A stretch of 16,987 nucleotides of DNA from Rhodoferax sp. UBA6134 (GTDB taxonomy: Bacteria > Pseudomonadota > Gammaproteobacteria > Burkholderiales > Burkholderiaceae_C): positions 8,966-25,952 of the forward strand of contig DIVK01000075.1 of assembly GCA_002422455.1 (NCBI GenBank), given 5' to 3'. The notes below the pieces were generated by a model. It had not been told where the DNA came from, searched no databases, and was given only the letters and a program-made list of their open reading frames with translations. Each line of letters starts with the position of its first letter. Position 1 is the first letter of the stretch. This document shows, in pieces, positions 1 through 7,269 of this stretch. The position numbers and the translations under genes were made by a program.

Positions 1-690
1 CAGGTTTCGCTCGCCGGAAATAACCACCTCGTCCTGCGTTTCTGAAATAGCGTCGGAACTGGCGGCCACGGCCGCCTGCATCAGGCTGGCAATTTCGGAG
101 CGCAGCGATTCAACCTCGCCTTGCAAGCGTTCGCGCACCTGCTCGATGGCCAGCCCCATGTAATTGCTGTTCAGGTAATTGGCTGCCTCAACGAGCTGGG
201 TCTGCGAATAATCCACCCCGGTAAAAATCACGCGGTTTTGCACGTCTCCCTCGGGCGAGACGATGATGACCAACAGCCGCCGCTCTGACAATCGCAAAAA
301 TTCGATGTGGCGAAACACGGAAGAGCGGCGCGGCGCGATGACCACACCGACAAACTGGGACAGACTGGAGAGCAGATTGGCCGCGTTGGAAATCACCCGT
401 TGCGGCTGATCCGGCGCCAGACTGTGTGCCGCAAACTGCCCCTGACGCACCGTCAGCATGGTGTCGACGAACAGGCGATAGCCGCGCGCCGTGGGAATGC
501 GTCCGGCCGAAGTGTGCGGGCTGGCAATCAGGCCGAGTTCTTCCAGGTCGGCCATGACATTGCGGATGGTGGCGGGCGACAGGTCCAGCCCCGAGGCTTT
601 GGAGAGCGTGCGCGAGCCCACCGGCTGCCCGTCGGCGATATAGCGCTCAACCAGCGCCTTCAATAACAACTTGGCACGATCATCCAGCAT
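1..690 (-). CDS. hrcA: HrcA heat-inducible transcription repressor (C-terminus outside window)
   Basis: HrcA represses class I heat-shock operons such as groESL and dnaK by binding CIRCE elements; its own folding depends on GroEL. Reading leftwards from the ATG at 690, the frame stays open to the window edge and gives 230 residues of a protein that is usually about 330-345, so roughly the last third is missing. The N-terminus opens MLDDRAKLLLKALVERY, followed by a winged-helix DNA-binding region (about residues 27-55: TLSKASGLDLSPATIRNVM, then DLEELGLI) and the conserved HTSAGRIPTARGYRLFVD stretch that joins it to the GAF-like domain. The ATG at 690 is chosen because the protein begins exactly as family members do; an ATG at 698 is in another frame. 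It is divergent from nadK, with 28 bases between the two starts. No CIRCE repeat (TTAGCACTC-N9-GAGTGCTAA) is visible in that gap. Identification is firm. Confidence 0.95.
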   Translation of the reverse strand, partial: MLDDRAKLLLKALVERYIADGQPVGSRTLSKASGLDLSPATIRNVMADLEELGLIASPHTSAGRIPTARGYRLFVDTMLTVRQGQFAAHSLAPDQPQRVISNAANLLSSLSQFVGVVIAPRRSSVFRHIEFLRLSERRLLVIIVSPEGDVQNRVIFTGVDYSQTQLVEAANYLNSNYMGLAIEQVRERLQGEVESLRSEIASLMQAAVAASSDAISETQDEVVISGERNL

Positions 691-696
691 CGGTGC

Positions 697-712
697 ATTT
701 TAGTGATGTAAT
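697..712. promoter_or_regulatory. Possible back-to-back -10 elements between hrcA and nadK
   Basis: The 28-base gap between the divergent starts is AT-rich. On the minus strand TAAAAT (702-697) is a 5/6 match to a sigma70 -10 box. On the plus strand TGTAAT (707-712), preceded by TG at 704-705, resembles an extended -10. Transcripts from either would begin close to the start codons (690 and 719), so both mRNAs could be leaderless or nearly so; no Shine-Dalgarno sequence is visible before either gene. No convincing -35 boxes are seen, so this is tentative. Confidence 0.3.
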
Positions 713-718
713 TTGCCG

Positions 719-1621
719 ATGAAATCTGAATTCAGGCATGTGGCGGTGATCGGCAAGTACCAGACGGTGGCATCGGGTGCTTCAGGAGCATCCTCCCGCC
801 GCGCGATGGAGGGCATTGCCCACTTTTTGCATGCCCAGGGTTGTGAGGTAACCTTTGAGCGTGACACGGCGCGCAATCTGGGAATTTCAGGCTATCCGGT
901 TCTGAGTGTCGCCGCCATCGGGGCGCAGTGTGACCTTGGGTTGGTGGTGGGCGGCGACGGCACCATGCTGGGCATTGGCCGCCAGTTGGCCCATTTTGGC
1001 GTGCCGCTGATCGGCATCAACCAGGGGCGGCTGGGGTTCATCACCGACATCCCGTTTGACGGCTTCGCCACCACGCTGGCGCCCATGCTGCGCGGCGCGT
1101 TTGATGAAGACCATCGCAGCCTGATGCAGGGCCGGGTCATGCGCGACGGGCATTGTGTCTTTGATGCGCTGGCCATGAACGACGTGGTGGTGAATCGGGC
1201 CGCAACCTCGGGCATGGTGGAGTTGCGGGTTGAAGTGGATGGCCATTTTGTGGCCAACCAACGCGCCGATGGCCTGATCATCGCCACACCCACCGGCTCC
1301 ACCGCTTACGCGCTGTCCGCCGGCGGGCCGCTGTTGCACCCGTCCATCCCGGGCTGGGTCCTGGTGCCCATCGCGCCCCACACCTTATCCAACCGGCCCA
1401 TCGTCCTTGCCAACGCGACGGAGATCGCCATTGAACTGGTGGCAGGCCGGGATGCCAGCGCCAGTTTCGACATGCAATCGCTGGCGTCGCTGCTGCACGG
1501 CGACCGCATCGTAGTGACGCGGTCGAAACATCACGTGCGGTTCTTGCACCCCAAAGGCTGGTCCTACTTTGACACCCTGCGCAAAAAACTGCACTGGAAT
1601 GAGGGAGCGGCCAGCCCGTGA
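719..1621 (+). CDS. nadK: NAD kinase
   Basis: This ATP-dependent NAD kinase (PpnK family) phosphorylates the 2'-hydroxyl of NAD+ to give NADP+; it is cytosolic and the cell's source of NADP(H). The product is 300 residues, the normal length. The diagnostic GGDGT motif is at residues 78-82 (VVGGDGTMLGIGRQ), followed by GINQGRLGF, the MNDVVVNR substrate-binding region and the TPTGSTAYALSAGGP motif, then PIAPHTLSNRP. The start is taken at the ATG at 719, giving MKSEFRHVAVIGKY; a TTG two codons upstream (713) is possible but less likely. There is no clear ribosome-binding site. The TGA stop overlaps the GTG start of recN (GTGA at 1618-1621), so the two genes are almost certainly co-transcribed and translationally coupled, a pairing common in proteobacteria. 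Confidence 0.96.
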   Translation: MKSEFRHVAVIGKYQTVASGASGASSRRAMEGIAHFLHAQGCEVTFERDTARNLGISGYPVLSVAAIGAQCDLGLVVGGDGTMLGIGRQLAHFGVPLIGINQGRLGFITDIPFDGFATTLAPMLRGAFDEDHRSLMQGRVMRDGHCVFDALAMNDVVVNRAATSGMVELRVEVDGHFVANQRADGLIIATPTGSTAYALSAGGPLLHPSIPGWVLVPIAPHTLSNRPIVLANATEIAIELVAGRDASASFDMQSLASLLHGDRIVVTRSKHHVRFLHPKGWSYFDTLRKKLHWNEGAASP

Positions 1622-3267
1622 GCCTGAAACGCATTGTCCTGCGTGACTTCGTCATCGTCAGCGAGCTCGAACTCGACCTGGCCCGCGGTTTCACCGTCCT
1701 CACGGGCGAGACAGGGGCCGGCAAGTCGATCCTGATCGATGCGCTGCAACTGGTCACCGGCGGACGGGCGGACGTCGGGGCGATTCGCGAAGGCGCTCAG
1801 CGCACCGAGGTCGGTGCCGAATTTGACGTCACCGCCGCAGTGACGGCCTGGCTGGAGAGCGCCGGATTTGAGGCTGGCGACAGCCTGTTATTGCGACGCA
1901 CGGTAGATGCACAGGGCAAAAGCCGCGCCTGGATCAACGGCAGCCCGGCCACCGCCACGCAACTGCGCGAGCTGGGCGAGCAACTGCTGGACATTCACGG
2001 TCAGCATGCCTGGCAAAGCCTGACCCGGCCCGAGGCGGTACGAGGCCTGCTGGACGCCTACGCCCGCATCTCACCCACCGCCCTGACCGCCTTGTGGCAG
2101 CGCTGGCGGCAGGCGCAAAGTGAGCTGACGCAAGCCCATGACGCACAGGAATCCTTGCACCGTGAGCGCGAGCGCCTGGCCTGGCAAATTGCCGAAGTTG
2201 AAAAACTGGCGCCACGGCCGGACGAATGGGACGCGCTCAACACGGAACATGGCCGCCTGTCCAACGCGCAGGCGCTGCTGGACGCGGCGCAGGGCGCCAT
2301 GCAAAGCCTGGACAACGATGCCGGCGGCGCGTTGGGCGCCCTGCATCAGGCCTGTCACACGCTGCAACAACAGGAACACCTGGAGCCCTCTTTCAAAGCG
2401 TTGACTGAAATCTTGTCTTCCAGTCTGGCGCAGGTGGAAGACTCGGTTCACACCCTGCGGGCCTACCTGCGCAAGACCGAGCTTGACCCCCGGCGCCAGG
2501 GCGAGCTCGACGCGCGCATGGCCTTGTGGCTGTCATTGGCCAGACGCTACAAGCGCGCCCCGGCGGAGCTGCCCGGCTTACTGGCCTCCTGGAAGCAGGA
2601 GCTGGAAAAACTGGAGGCCGCCGCCGATCTGGCGGGACTGCAAGCCGCCGAAAAATCCGCGCTGGATGCCTACATGGCGGAAGCCAAACTGCTCTCCAGG
2701 GCCCGCACCAAAACCGCCCCGCAACTGGCCAAGGCCATCACGCAGGCGATGCAGGGACTGGGCATGGCCGGCGGCCAATTCGAAGTGACGCTGCAAAAAA
2801 CAGCGCAACCCATGCAAAGCGGCCTGGAAGACGTGAGCTTCCTGGTTGCAGGCCACGCCGGCAGCACACCGCGGCCTGTCAGCAAAGTCGCCTCCGGCGG
2901 TGAGCTGTCGCGCATGGCGCTGGCCATCGCGGTCACCACCAGCCAGCTCGGCACCGCACAGACACTGATTTTTGACGAAGTCGACGCCGGCGTGGGCGGC
3001 GCGGTGGCCGAAACCGTGGGTCGCCTCATGAAGCAATTGGGTCTTGACCGGCAAGTGCTCGCCGTGACCCACCTGCCGCAAGTGGCGGCCTGTGCAGACC
3101 AGCACGTGGTGGTGACCAAACAATTGCAGGGACATTCGACAGTGAGCTCGGTCGCCACCGTCCAGGGCGAACAACGGATAGCAGAAATCGCACGCATGCT
3201 GGGAGGCGAGCGCCTATCAAACACCACCCTGGCCCACGCCCGGGAAATGCTGCAGGCACGGGAATGA
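1618..3267 (+). CDS. recN: DNA repair protein RecN
   Basis: RecN is an SMC-like ATPase that acts on DNA double-strand breaks together with RecA. The 549-residue product has normal length and all the ABC-type landmarks: Walker A GETGAGKS at 30-37, the DIHGQH stretch near 125-130, a long central helical and coiled-coil region rich in Gln, Glu, Leu and Arg (about 150-380), the signature ASGGELSRMALAI at 425-437, Walker B LIFDEVDAGVGG starting at 450, and the VLAVTHLPQVAACAD switch region. Translation starts at GTG 1618, overlapping the nadK stop; a purine-rich GAGGGAG lies about ten bases upstream inside nadK. In E. coli recN is strongly LexA-controlled, but I see no CTG-N10-CAG box immediately upstream here, so expression may simply follow nadK. 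rapZ starts four bases after the stop. Confidence 0.97.
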   Translation: MSLKRIVLRDFVIVSELELDLARGFTVLTGETGAGKSILIDALQLVTGGRADVGAIREGAQRTEVGAEFDVTAAVTAWLESAGFEAGDSLLLRRTVDAQGKSRAWINGSPATATQLRELGEQLLDIHGQHAWQSLTRPEAVRGLLDAYARISPTALTALWQRWRQAQSELTQAHDAQESLHRERERLAWQIAEVEKLAPRPDEWDALNTEHGRLSNAQALLDAAQGAMQSLDNDAGGALGALHQACHTLQQQEHLEPSFKALTEILSSSLAQVEDSVHTLRAYLRKTELDPRRQGELDARMALWLSLARRYKRAPAELPGLLASWKQELEKLEAAADLAGLQAAEKSALDAYMAEAKLLSRARTKTAPQLAKAITQAMQGLGMAGGQFEVTLQKTAQPMQSGLEDVSFLVAGHAGSTPRPVSKVASGGELSRMALAIAVTTSQLGTAQTLIFDEVDAGVGGAVAETVGRLMKQLGLDRQVLAVTHLPQVAACADQHVVVTKQLQGHSTVSSVATVQGEQRIAEIARMLGGERLSNTTLAHAREMLQARE

Positions 3268-3271
3268 TTCG

Positions 3272-4162
3272 ATGAAAACCCCTAACCCAAATCTGCAGAT
3301 TGTTCTCATCACCGGCATGTCGGGCTCCGGCAAGTCGGTGGCACTGCGCGCGCTGGAGGATGCCGGATTTTTCTGCGTGGACAATTTACCCCCCGAGTTG
3401 CTCGCACCCTTTGTGACCCTGCAGAAAAAACAGAAAGCCAGCCGGGTCGCGATTGCCATGGACGTGCGCAGCGCCAGGTCACTGCCCGCGCTGCCAGAAC
3501 AGCTCTCGATCCTGCGGGAACAGGGCGTCACGATCAAGTCCTTGTTTCTGGATGCCACGACTGAAACGCTGGTGCGGCGCTATTCCGAAACCCGACGCAA
3601 GCACCCGCTGTCACAATCCGCCTCCGATCATTCAACGCAAGATCAGCGGCGTGCGCTGGTGGATGCCATTGAACTGGAGCGGGAGCTGTTGGCGAATCTG
3701 CGCGAACAAACCCATGTCATCGACACCAGCATCATTCGCCCCTCGCAGTTGCAGGGCTACGTCAAGTCCCTGATTTCCGCACCCGGCGGGCAGTTGACGC
3801 TGGTGTTCGAATCATTTGCCTTCAAACGTGGCGTCCCGGGGGATGCCGACTATGTGTTTGACGTGCGCATGCTGCCCAACCCGCACTACGAACCCGAATT
3901 GCGCACTTTGACCGGGCAGGACGAGCCGGTCGCCGCTTTCCTGCGGGCGCAGGCGGACGTCACGCAGATGCTTGAGCACATCCGGAAGTTTTTGGACCAT
4001 TGGCTTGACGCGCTGGCACGGGATCACCGCAGTTACGTCACGGTGGCCATCGGCTGCACCGGCGGACAACATCGTTCGGTTTATCTGGTCGAACAGTTGG
4101 TGACATTATTTGAAAATCAGTGGGTCACGTTGAAGCGGCACCGCGAACTGGAATCCATCTGA
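3272..4162 (+). CDS. rapZ: RapZ (YvcJ-family) nucleotide-binding protein / RNase adapter
   Basis: RapZ proteins have an N-terminal P-loop domain and a C-terminal domain. In E. coli RapZ binds the small RNAs GlmY/GlmZ and presents GlmZ to RNase E, controlling glucosamine-6-phosphate synthase. The product is 296 residues (E. coli 284). Walker A GMSGSGKS is at 15-22, the VDNLP motif at 36-40, and the hallmark GCTGGQHRSVYL of the C-terminal domain begins at 261. The ATG at 3272 is four bases after the recN stop, so it belongs to the nadK-recN unit. The protein ends in LKRHRELESI and lacks the very basic last residues (EKRKP) of the E. coli protein that contribute to RNA binding. The family assignment is firm; the RNase-adapter role is inferred and may not hold here, since GlmY and GlmZ are known only from enteric relatives. 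Confidence 0.94.
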   Translation: MKTPNPNLQIVLITGMSGSGKSVALRALEDAGFFCVDNLPPELLAPFVTLQKKQKASRVAIAMDVRSARSLPALPEQLSILREQGVTIKSLFLDATTETLVRRYSETRRKHPLSQSASDHSTQDQRRALVDAIELERELLANLREQTHVIDTSIIRPSQLQGYVKSLISAPGGQLTLVFESFAFKRGVPGDADYVFDVRMLPNPHYEPELRTLTGQDEPVAAFLRAQADVTQMLEHIRKFLDHWLDALARDHRSYVTVAIGCTGGQHRSVYLVEQLVTLFENQWVTLKRHRELESI

Positions 4163-4167
4163 TCGGA

Positions 4168-4194
4168 CACCTGCCGGCCGACGCGCCGGAGGTG
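4168..4194. terminator. Hairpin between convergent rapZ and mutY (possible bidirectional terminator)
   Basis: In the 44-base gap between the convergent stop codons, CACCT-(G)-CCGGC (4168-4178) can pair with GCCGGAGGTG (4185-4194). This gives a ten-pair GC-rich stem with one bulged G and a six-base loop. No T-tract follows on either strand, so it is not a classical intrinsic terminator. It may still stop or pause converging transcription or protect 3' ends. Confidence 0.4.
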
Positions 4195-4206
4195 ACCCCG
4201 AACCAC

Positions 4207-5235
4207 TCATCCCTGCAGCAGCAGCCTGCGAATCGGCGCCGGCAAGCCCAGGCGAGGCCAGTCATCGACGGCCACCCAACAACCTTCCAGTCGCGCCGTG
4301 GCTGAGGCTGGCACCAACACCCGCACTGGATGCAGATGCAAGTCCTTATGGGTCAACACGTGGGTCAAGGTCGGTCCCTCCTGCAACGCTGCGCGGTAGC
4401 CCTCGGGAACCACCGCCTGCAGCGCCTCGCGGCTGTCGAACAGGGGAAAACAATACAGCCCGGCCCAGACACCCGGGGTCGGGCGTTTGCTCAACCACAC
4501 GCTGGCCTCCTCGGTCTGCGCCCACAACAACCAGATCGACTGCACGCCGCGCCGGAGTTTGCGTGACTTCACCGGATATCGTTCGGGCTGACCCAGACGC
4601 CGAGCCACGCAGCGTCCAGCCACCGGACAGGCACCACACAGGGGCTTTTTGGCCGTACACACCGTCGCCCCCAGGTCCATCACGCCCTGCGTGTAGCGCG
4701 GCATGGTCTGCGGCAGATCGGACGATGGCAGCAACTGCGAGGCCGCATCCCACAGCCGCCGCTCATTGGCCGCCACGCTCAAGTCGGCATCGAAACCCAG
4801 CACACGGGTCAGCACACGTTTGACATTGCCGTCCAGAATGGCGACCCGCTGCGCAAAACACAGGGACGCAATCGCGGCCGCCGTGGAGCGGCCAATGCCC
4901 GGCAATGTTTGCAGCAACTGCGCGGTCTGCGGGAACACGCCACCATGCAGTTCCATCACCGCACGGGCACACAAATGGAGGTTGCGGGCACGGCTGTAGT
5001 AGCCCAGGCCACTCCACAAACCCAGCACGTCATCAAGCGGTGCCGCGGCCAGCGCAGCCACGTCGGAAAAGCGCGTCAGAAAGCGCGGAAAATAATCCAG
5101 CACAGTCGCCACCTGGGTCTGCTGCAGCATGATTTCGGACAGCCAGACCCGGTAGGGATCGCGTGTGTTCTGCCATGGCAAGTCGTTTCGGCCATGGGTT
5201 TTTTGCCAGCGCACCAGTTGGACGGCCCAATCCAT
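4207..5235 (-). CDS. mutY: Adenine DNA glycosylase MutY
   Basis: MutY removes adenine mispaired with 8-oxoguanine, preventing G:C to T:A transversions; it is the partner of MutM in the GO system. From ATG 5235 the product is 342 residues. Visible landmarks are the catalytic glutamate E34 in SEIMLQQTQV, the WSGLGYYSRARNLH region, the helix-hairpin-helix LQTLPGIGRSTAAAIAS, the catalytic aspartate D135 in ILDGNVKR, the [4Fe-4S] cysteines C193-X6-C200-X2-C203-X5-C209, and a C-terminal NUDIX-like 8-oxoG recognition domain (GVWAGLYCFPLF, then LTHVLTHKDLHL). I prefer ATG 5235 because GGAG lies five bases upstream. A TTG at 5262 would add nine residues and overlap the preceding GTPase stop as TTGA, so coupling from there is also possible. 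The function is secure; only the start is uncertain. Confidence 0.95.
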   Translation of the reverse strand: MDWAVQLVRWQKTHGRNDLPWQNTRDPYRVWLSEIMLQQTQVATVLDYFPRFLTRFSDVAALAAAPLDDVLGLWSGLGYYSRARNLHLCARAVMELHGGVFPQTAQLLQTLPGIGRSTAAAIASLCFAQRVAILDGNVKRVLTRVLGFDADLSVAANERRLWDAASQLLPSSDLPQTMPRYTQGVMDLGATVCTAKKPLCGACPVAGRCVARRLGQPERYPVKSRKLRRGVQSIWLLWAQTEEASVWLSKRPTPGVWAGLYCFPLFDSREALQAVVPEGYRAALQEGPTLTHVLTHKDLHLHPVRVLVPASATARLEGCWVAVDDWPRLGLPAPIRRLLLQG

Positions 5236-5240
5236 CAACG

Positions 5241-5244
5241 CTCC
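5241..5244 (-). promoter_or_regulatory. Ribosome-binding site favouring the ATG 5235 start of mutY
   Basis: Read on the minus strand, GGAG (5244-5241) is followed by a five-base spacer CGTTG and then ATG at 5235. The alternative TTG at 5262 has no comparable purine-rich sequence upstream. This site lies just downstream of the preceding gene's stop codon. Confidence 0.5.
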
Positions 5245-5258
5245 GTCGCCGGTGGAGC

Positions 5259-7220
5259 TCAAGCCGGTTCCGCTGCGGCAGCCACCCCGGAACGAGCCGA
5301 CCCCGTCGCCGTTACCAGATGGTGCGTCAACTCTGACATCTTGGCATCGAGTTGCTGCAAGGCATCGGCCTGGGCCTGCAATTCGACCAGCCGCTCATCG
5401 AGTCCACCAGCAGCCTGCTGGATGCGATCGATGGCCTCCAGGCGTCGGCCGAAGTTTCGACGCCGCTCCCGCAACTGGACATCGAGCTGGGCCATTGCCG
5501 ATTTGCCCCACAACTCAATGTCACCCAGCGCCACCTCATGAATATCACGCAGACGGGTGGAAAGCGCACGGACCAGCCGATCCGCGAACTCGGCTTGCGC
5601 CAACCTGAAGGCGTTGCCAATGCCGAGATACTGCAAATGGCTGCGCTCCACCCGGTCCAGGTCATGCAGGTAGCCGGCCAAGGATAGCTCGATCGGCGCC
5701 TGCAGTGAAAACCCGTATTCGGCATTCAACTGCCGAAAAGTCGCCGCCAGCATGACCTGAATTTCTGCGCAGATGGACTGAACCTGTCGCAAGCCCGCGC
5801 GCAGCCGGTCAAACGTCTCGCCATAAGCCCGTTTGACACCCAGCTTGAGGCCTTTTTGCTGCAACATCCGGGTCAGCTCCATCATTTCCTTCTTCAGCGT
5901 CTTTGCCCCCAAAATACCGAACACCTCACGCAGCAACTTCAGGTGCACGGAGCGCACGGCATGGATTTTTGCCCCGCCCAAATCGAACTCGGCCTGCTCC
6001 TGCGAAATCCGGAATCGCATGCTCTTGATCACGGCCGAATTCTTGCCCTGCAGCCCCTTGAGCTCCATCACCTGCTCGGTCAGGTCGCGCCGTCGGATGT
6101 TGATGACGCGACCCGTCTCGGCGCGCAACTCGGCAACACCACCGGCCATGGCGGCACCCAGAATTTTCTGCCGCTGGCCCATGATGCCCTGGCTGAGAGC
6201 GGACTCCAGCGCAGGCAGGCAACTCAACTCCAGCAAGGCCGCGTCGTCCGTCACCTTGGCCACCAGCCCCTTCTGCGCGGACACCGCAATCACCTGCTGC
6301 GCGGGGACACCCAGAATTTCGGCCGTGGACGCCCGCTGACGTTCAATCTGCGCCTGCACCTGGGCCGGCGAACTGAGGGCGTCCCACAAGGTATCAATCT
6401 TGTTGAGAACCACCAACCGGGTGCCTGCATCTTCCGCATCACTGGCCAGGTGTTCACGCCAGATGGTGAGATCCGATTGGGTCACCCCCGTATCGGCCCC
6501 AAGGAGAAAAACCACGGCATTCGCCTGTGGAATCAAGCTGACGGTGAGTTCGGGCTCGGCCCCGACGGCGTTCAGCCCCGGCGTGTCCAGAATCACCAGC
6601 CCCTGCTTCAACAGGGGATGTGCAATATTGATCAGTGCATGACGCCACCTGGGCACCTCCACCAGCCCCTGGGCATCAGACATCGGATTATCTTGCGGCG
6701 TCTCAGTTTGCCAAAAACCCAGCGCCCGGGCCTCGTCTTGCGTCACGCGACGGGTTTCGGCCACCTTCTCCAGCGCCACCGACAGCTGCTTGGAATCACT
6801 CACGTCCAGATCAATGCACGTCCATTTCTCCGGCACCATGCGCCACTCCATCAGGGATTGAGGCTGCAAGCGCGTTTCAATCGGCAAAAGTCGCAGACAC
6901 GGCGGAACGCCAGCGTCGTAGCCCATCTCGGTGGGGCACATCGTCGTGCGCCCGGCACTTGCCGGCATGATGCGCCGACCATAGCCAGCAAAGAAAATGG
7001 CGTTGATCAACTCGGACTTCCCGCGGGAAAACTCCGCCACAAAGGCAACCATGATCTTGTCGGCGCGCACCCTGGTTTCCAGCCGCCGCAAACGCTCCTC
7101 CACGGCGGCGTCCAGCAGCTCATGGTCTTTCATCCACTCGGCCAGCAACTTCAGACGAAGAGAGAACTCCCGCCGCCAGGCACCGTGTTGGTCAAAATTT
7201 TCATTGAAAGAAGTAGCCAA
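5259..7220 (-). CDS. Dynamin-like GTPase (soluble, coiled-coil C-terminus)
   Basis: The 653-residue protein is a large GTPase of the bacterial dynamin superfamily; its cellular role is unknown. The G1/P-loop is AEFSRGKS at 62-69 (the usual first glycine is alanine), followed by a threonine-bearing SAGRTTMCPTE (T92/T93) as G2, DTPGL at 212-216 as G3, and NKID at 273-276 as G4. About 140 residues separate G1 from G3. From about residue 340 to the end the protein is predicted to be mostly helical, with heptad-like Leu/Gln/Arg-rich stretches (for example LDERLVELQAQADALQQLD). No hydrophobic membrane paddle or transmembrane segment is visible. The start is TTG 7220 because GGAGG sits four bases upstream and the frame upstream of it looks non-coding. 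It lies 49 bases after mutM, and its stop adjoins mutY. I recall the same three-gene order in other Comamonadaceae, which suggests a link to DNA damage or oxidative stress; that link is inference. Confidence 0.85.
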   Translation of the reverse strand: MATSFNENFDQHGAWRREFSLRLKLLAEWMKDHELLDAAVEERLRRLETRVRADKIMVAFVAEFSRGKSELINAIFFAGYGRRIMPASAGRTTMCPTEMGYDAGVPPCLRLLPIETRLQPQSLMEWRMVPEKWTCIDLDVSDSKQLSVALEKVAETRRVTQDEARALGFWQTETPQDNPMSDAQGLVEVPRWRHALINIAHPLLKQGLVILDTPGLNAVGAEPELTVSLIPQANAVVFLLGADTGVTQSDLTIWREHLASDAEDAGTRLVVLNKIDTLWDALSSPAQVQAQIERQRASTAEILGVPAQQVIAVSAQKGLVAKVTDDAALLELSCLPALESALSQGIMGQRQKILGAAMAGGVAELRAETGRVINIRRRDLTEQVMELKGLQGKNSAVIKSMRFRISQEQAEFDLGGAKIHAVRSVHLKLLREVFGILGAKTLKKEMMELTRMLQQKGLKLGVKRAYGETFDRLRAGLRQVQSICAEIQVMLAATFRQLNAEYGFSLQAPIELSLAGYLHDLDRVERSHLQYLGIGNAFRLAQAEFADRLVRALSTRLRDIHEVALGDIELWGKSAMAQLDVQLRERRRNFGRRLEAIDRIQQAAGGLDERLVELQAQADALQQLDAKMSELTHHLVTATGSARSGVAAAAEPA

Positions 7221-7224
7221 GTAT

Positions 7225-7229
7225 CCTCC
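7225..7229 (-). promoter_or_regulatory. Strong ribosome-binding site that fixes a TTG start
   Basis: On the minus strand GGAGG (7229-7225) is followed by ATAC and then TTG at 7220. No ATG or GTG in the correct frame has a comparable site, so this decides the start of the GTPase gene. A small hairpin, ATGT-TGAA-ACAT (7246-7235), lies just upstream in the mutM-GTPase gap. Confidence 0.7.
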
Positions 7230-7269
7230 GGGCAATGTTTCAACATGGTACCGCGCCACGCTGGTACGT

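Noticed and set aside
691..718. CIRCE element controlling hrcA
   Set aside because: The gap is too short and has neither TTAGCACTC nor GAGTGCTAA.
1590..1620. SOS/LexA box upstream of recN
   Set aside because: CTGG...CCAG halves are present but spaced far wider than the CTG-N10-CAG pattern, and they lie inside nadK.
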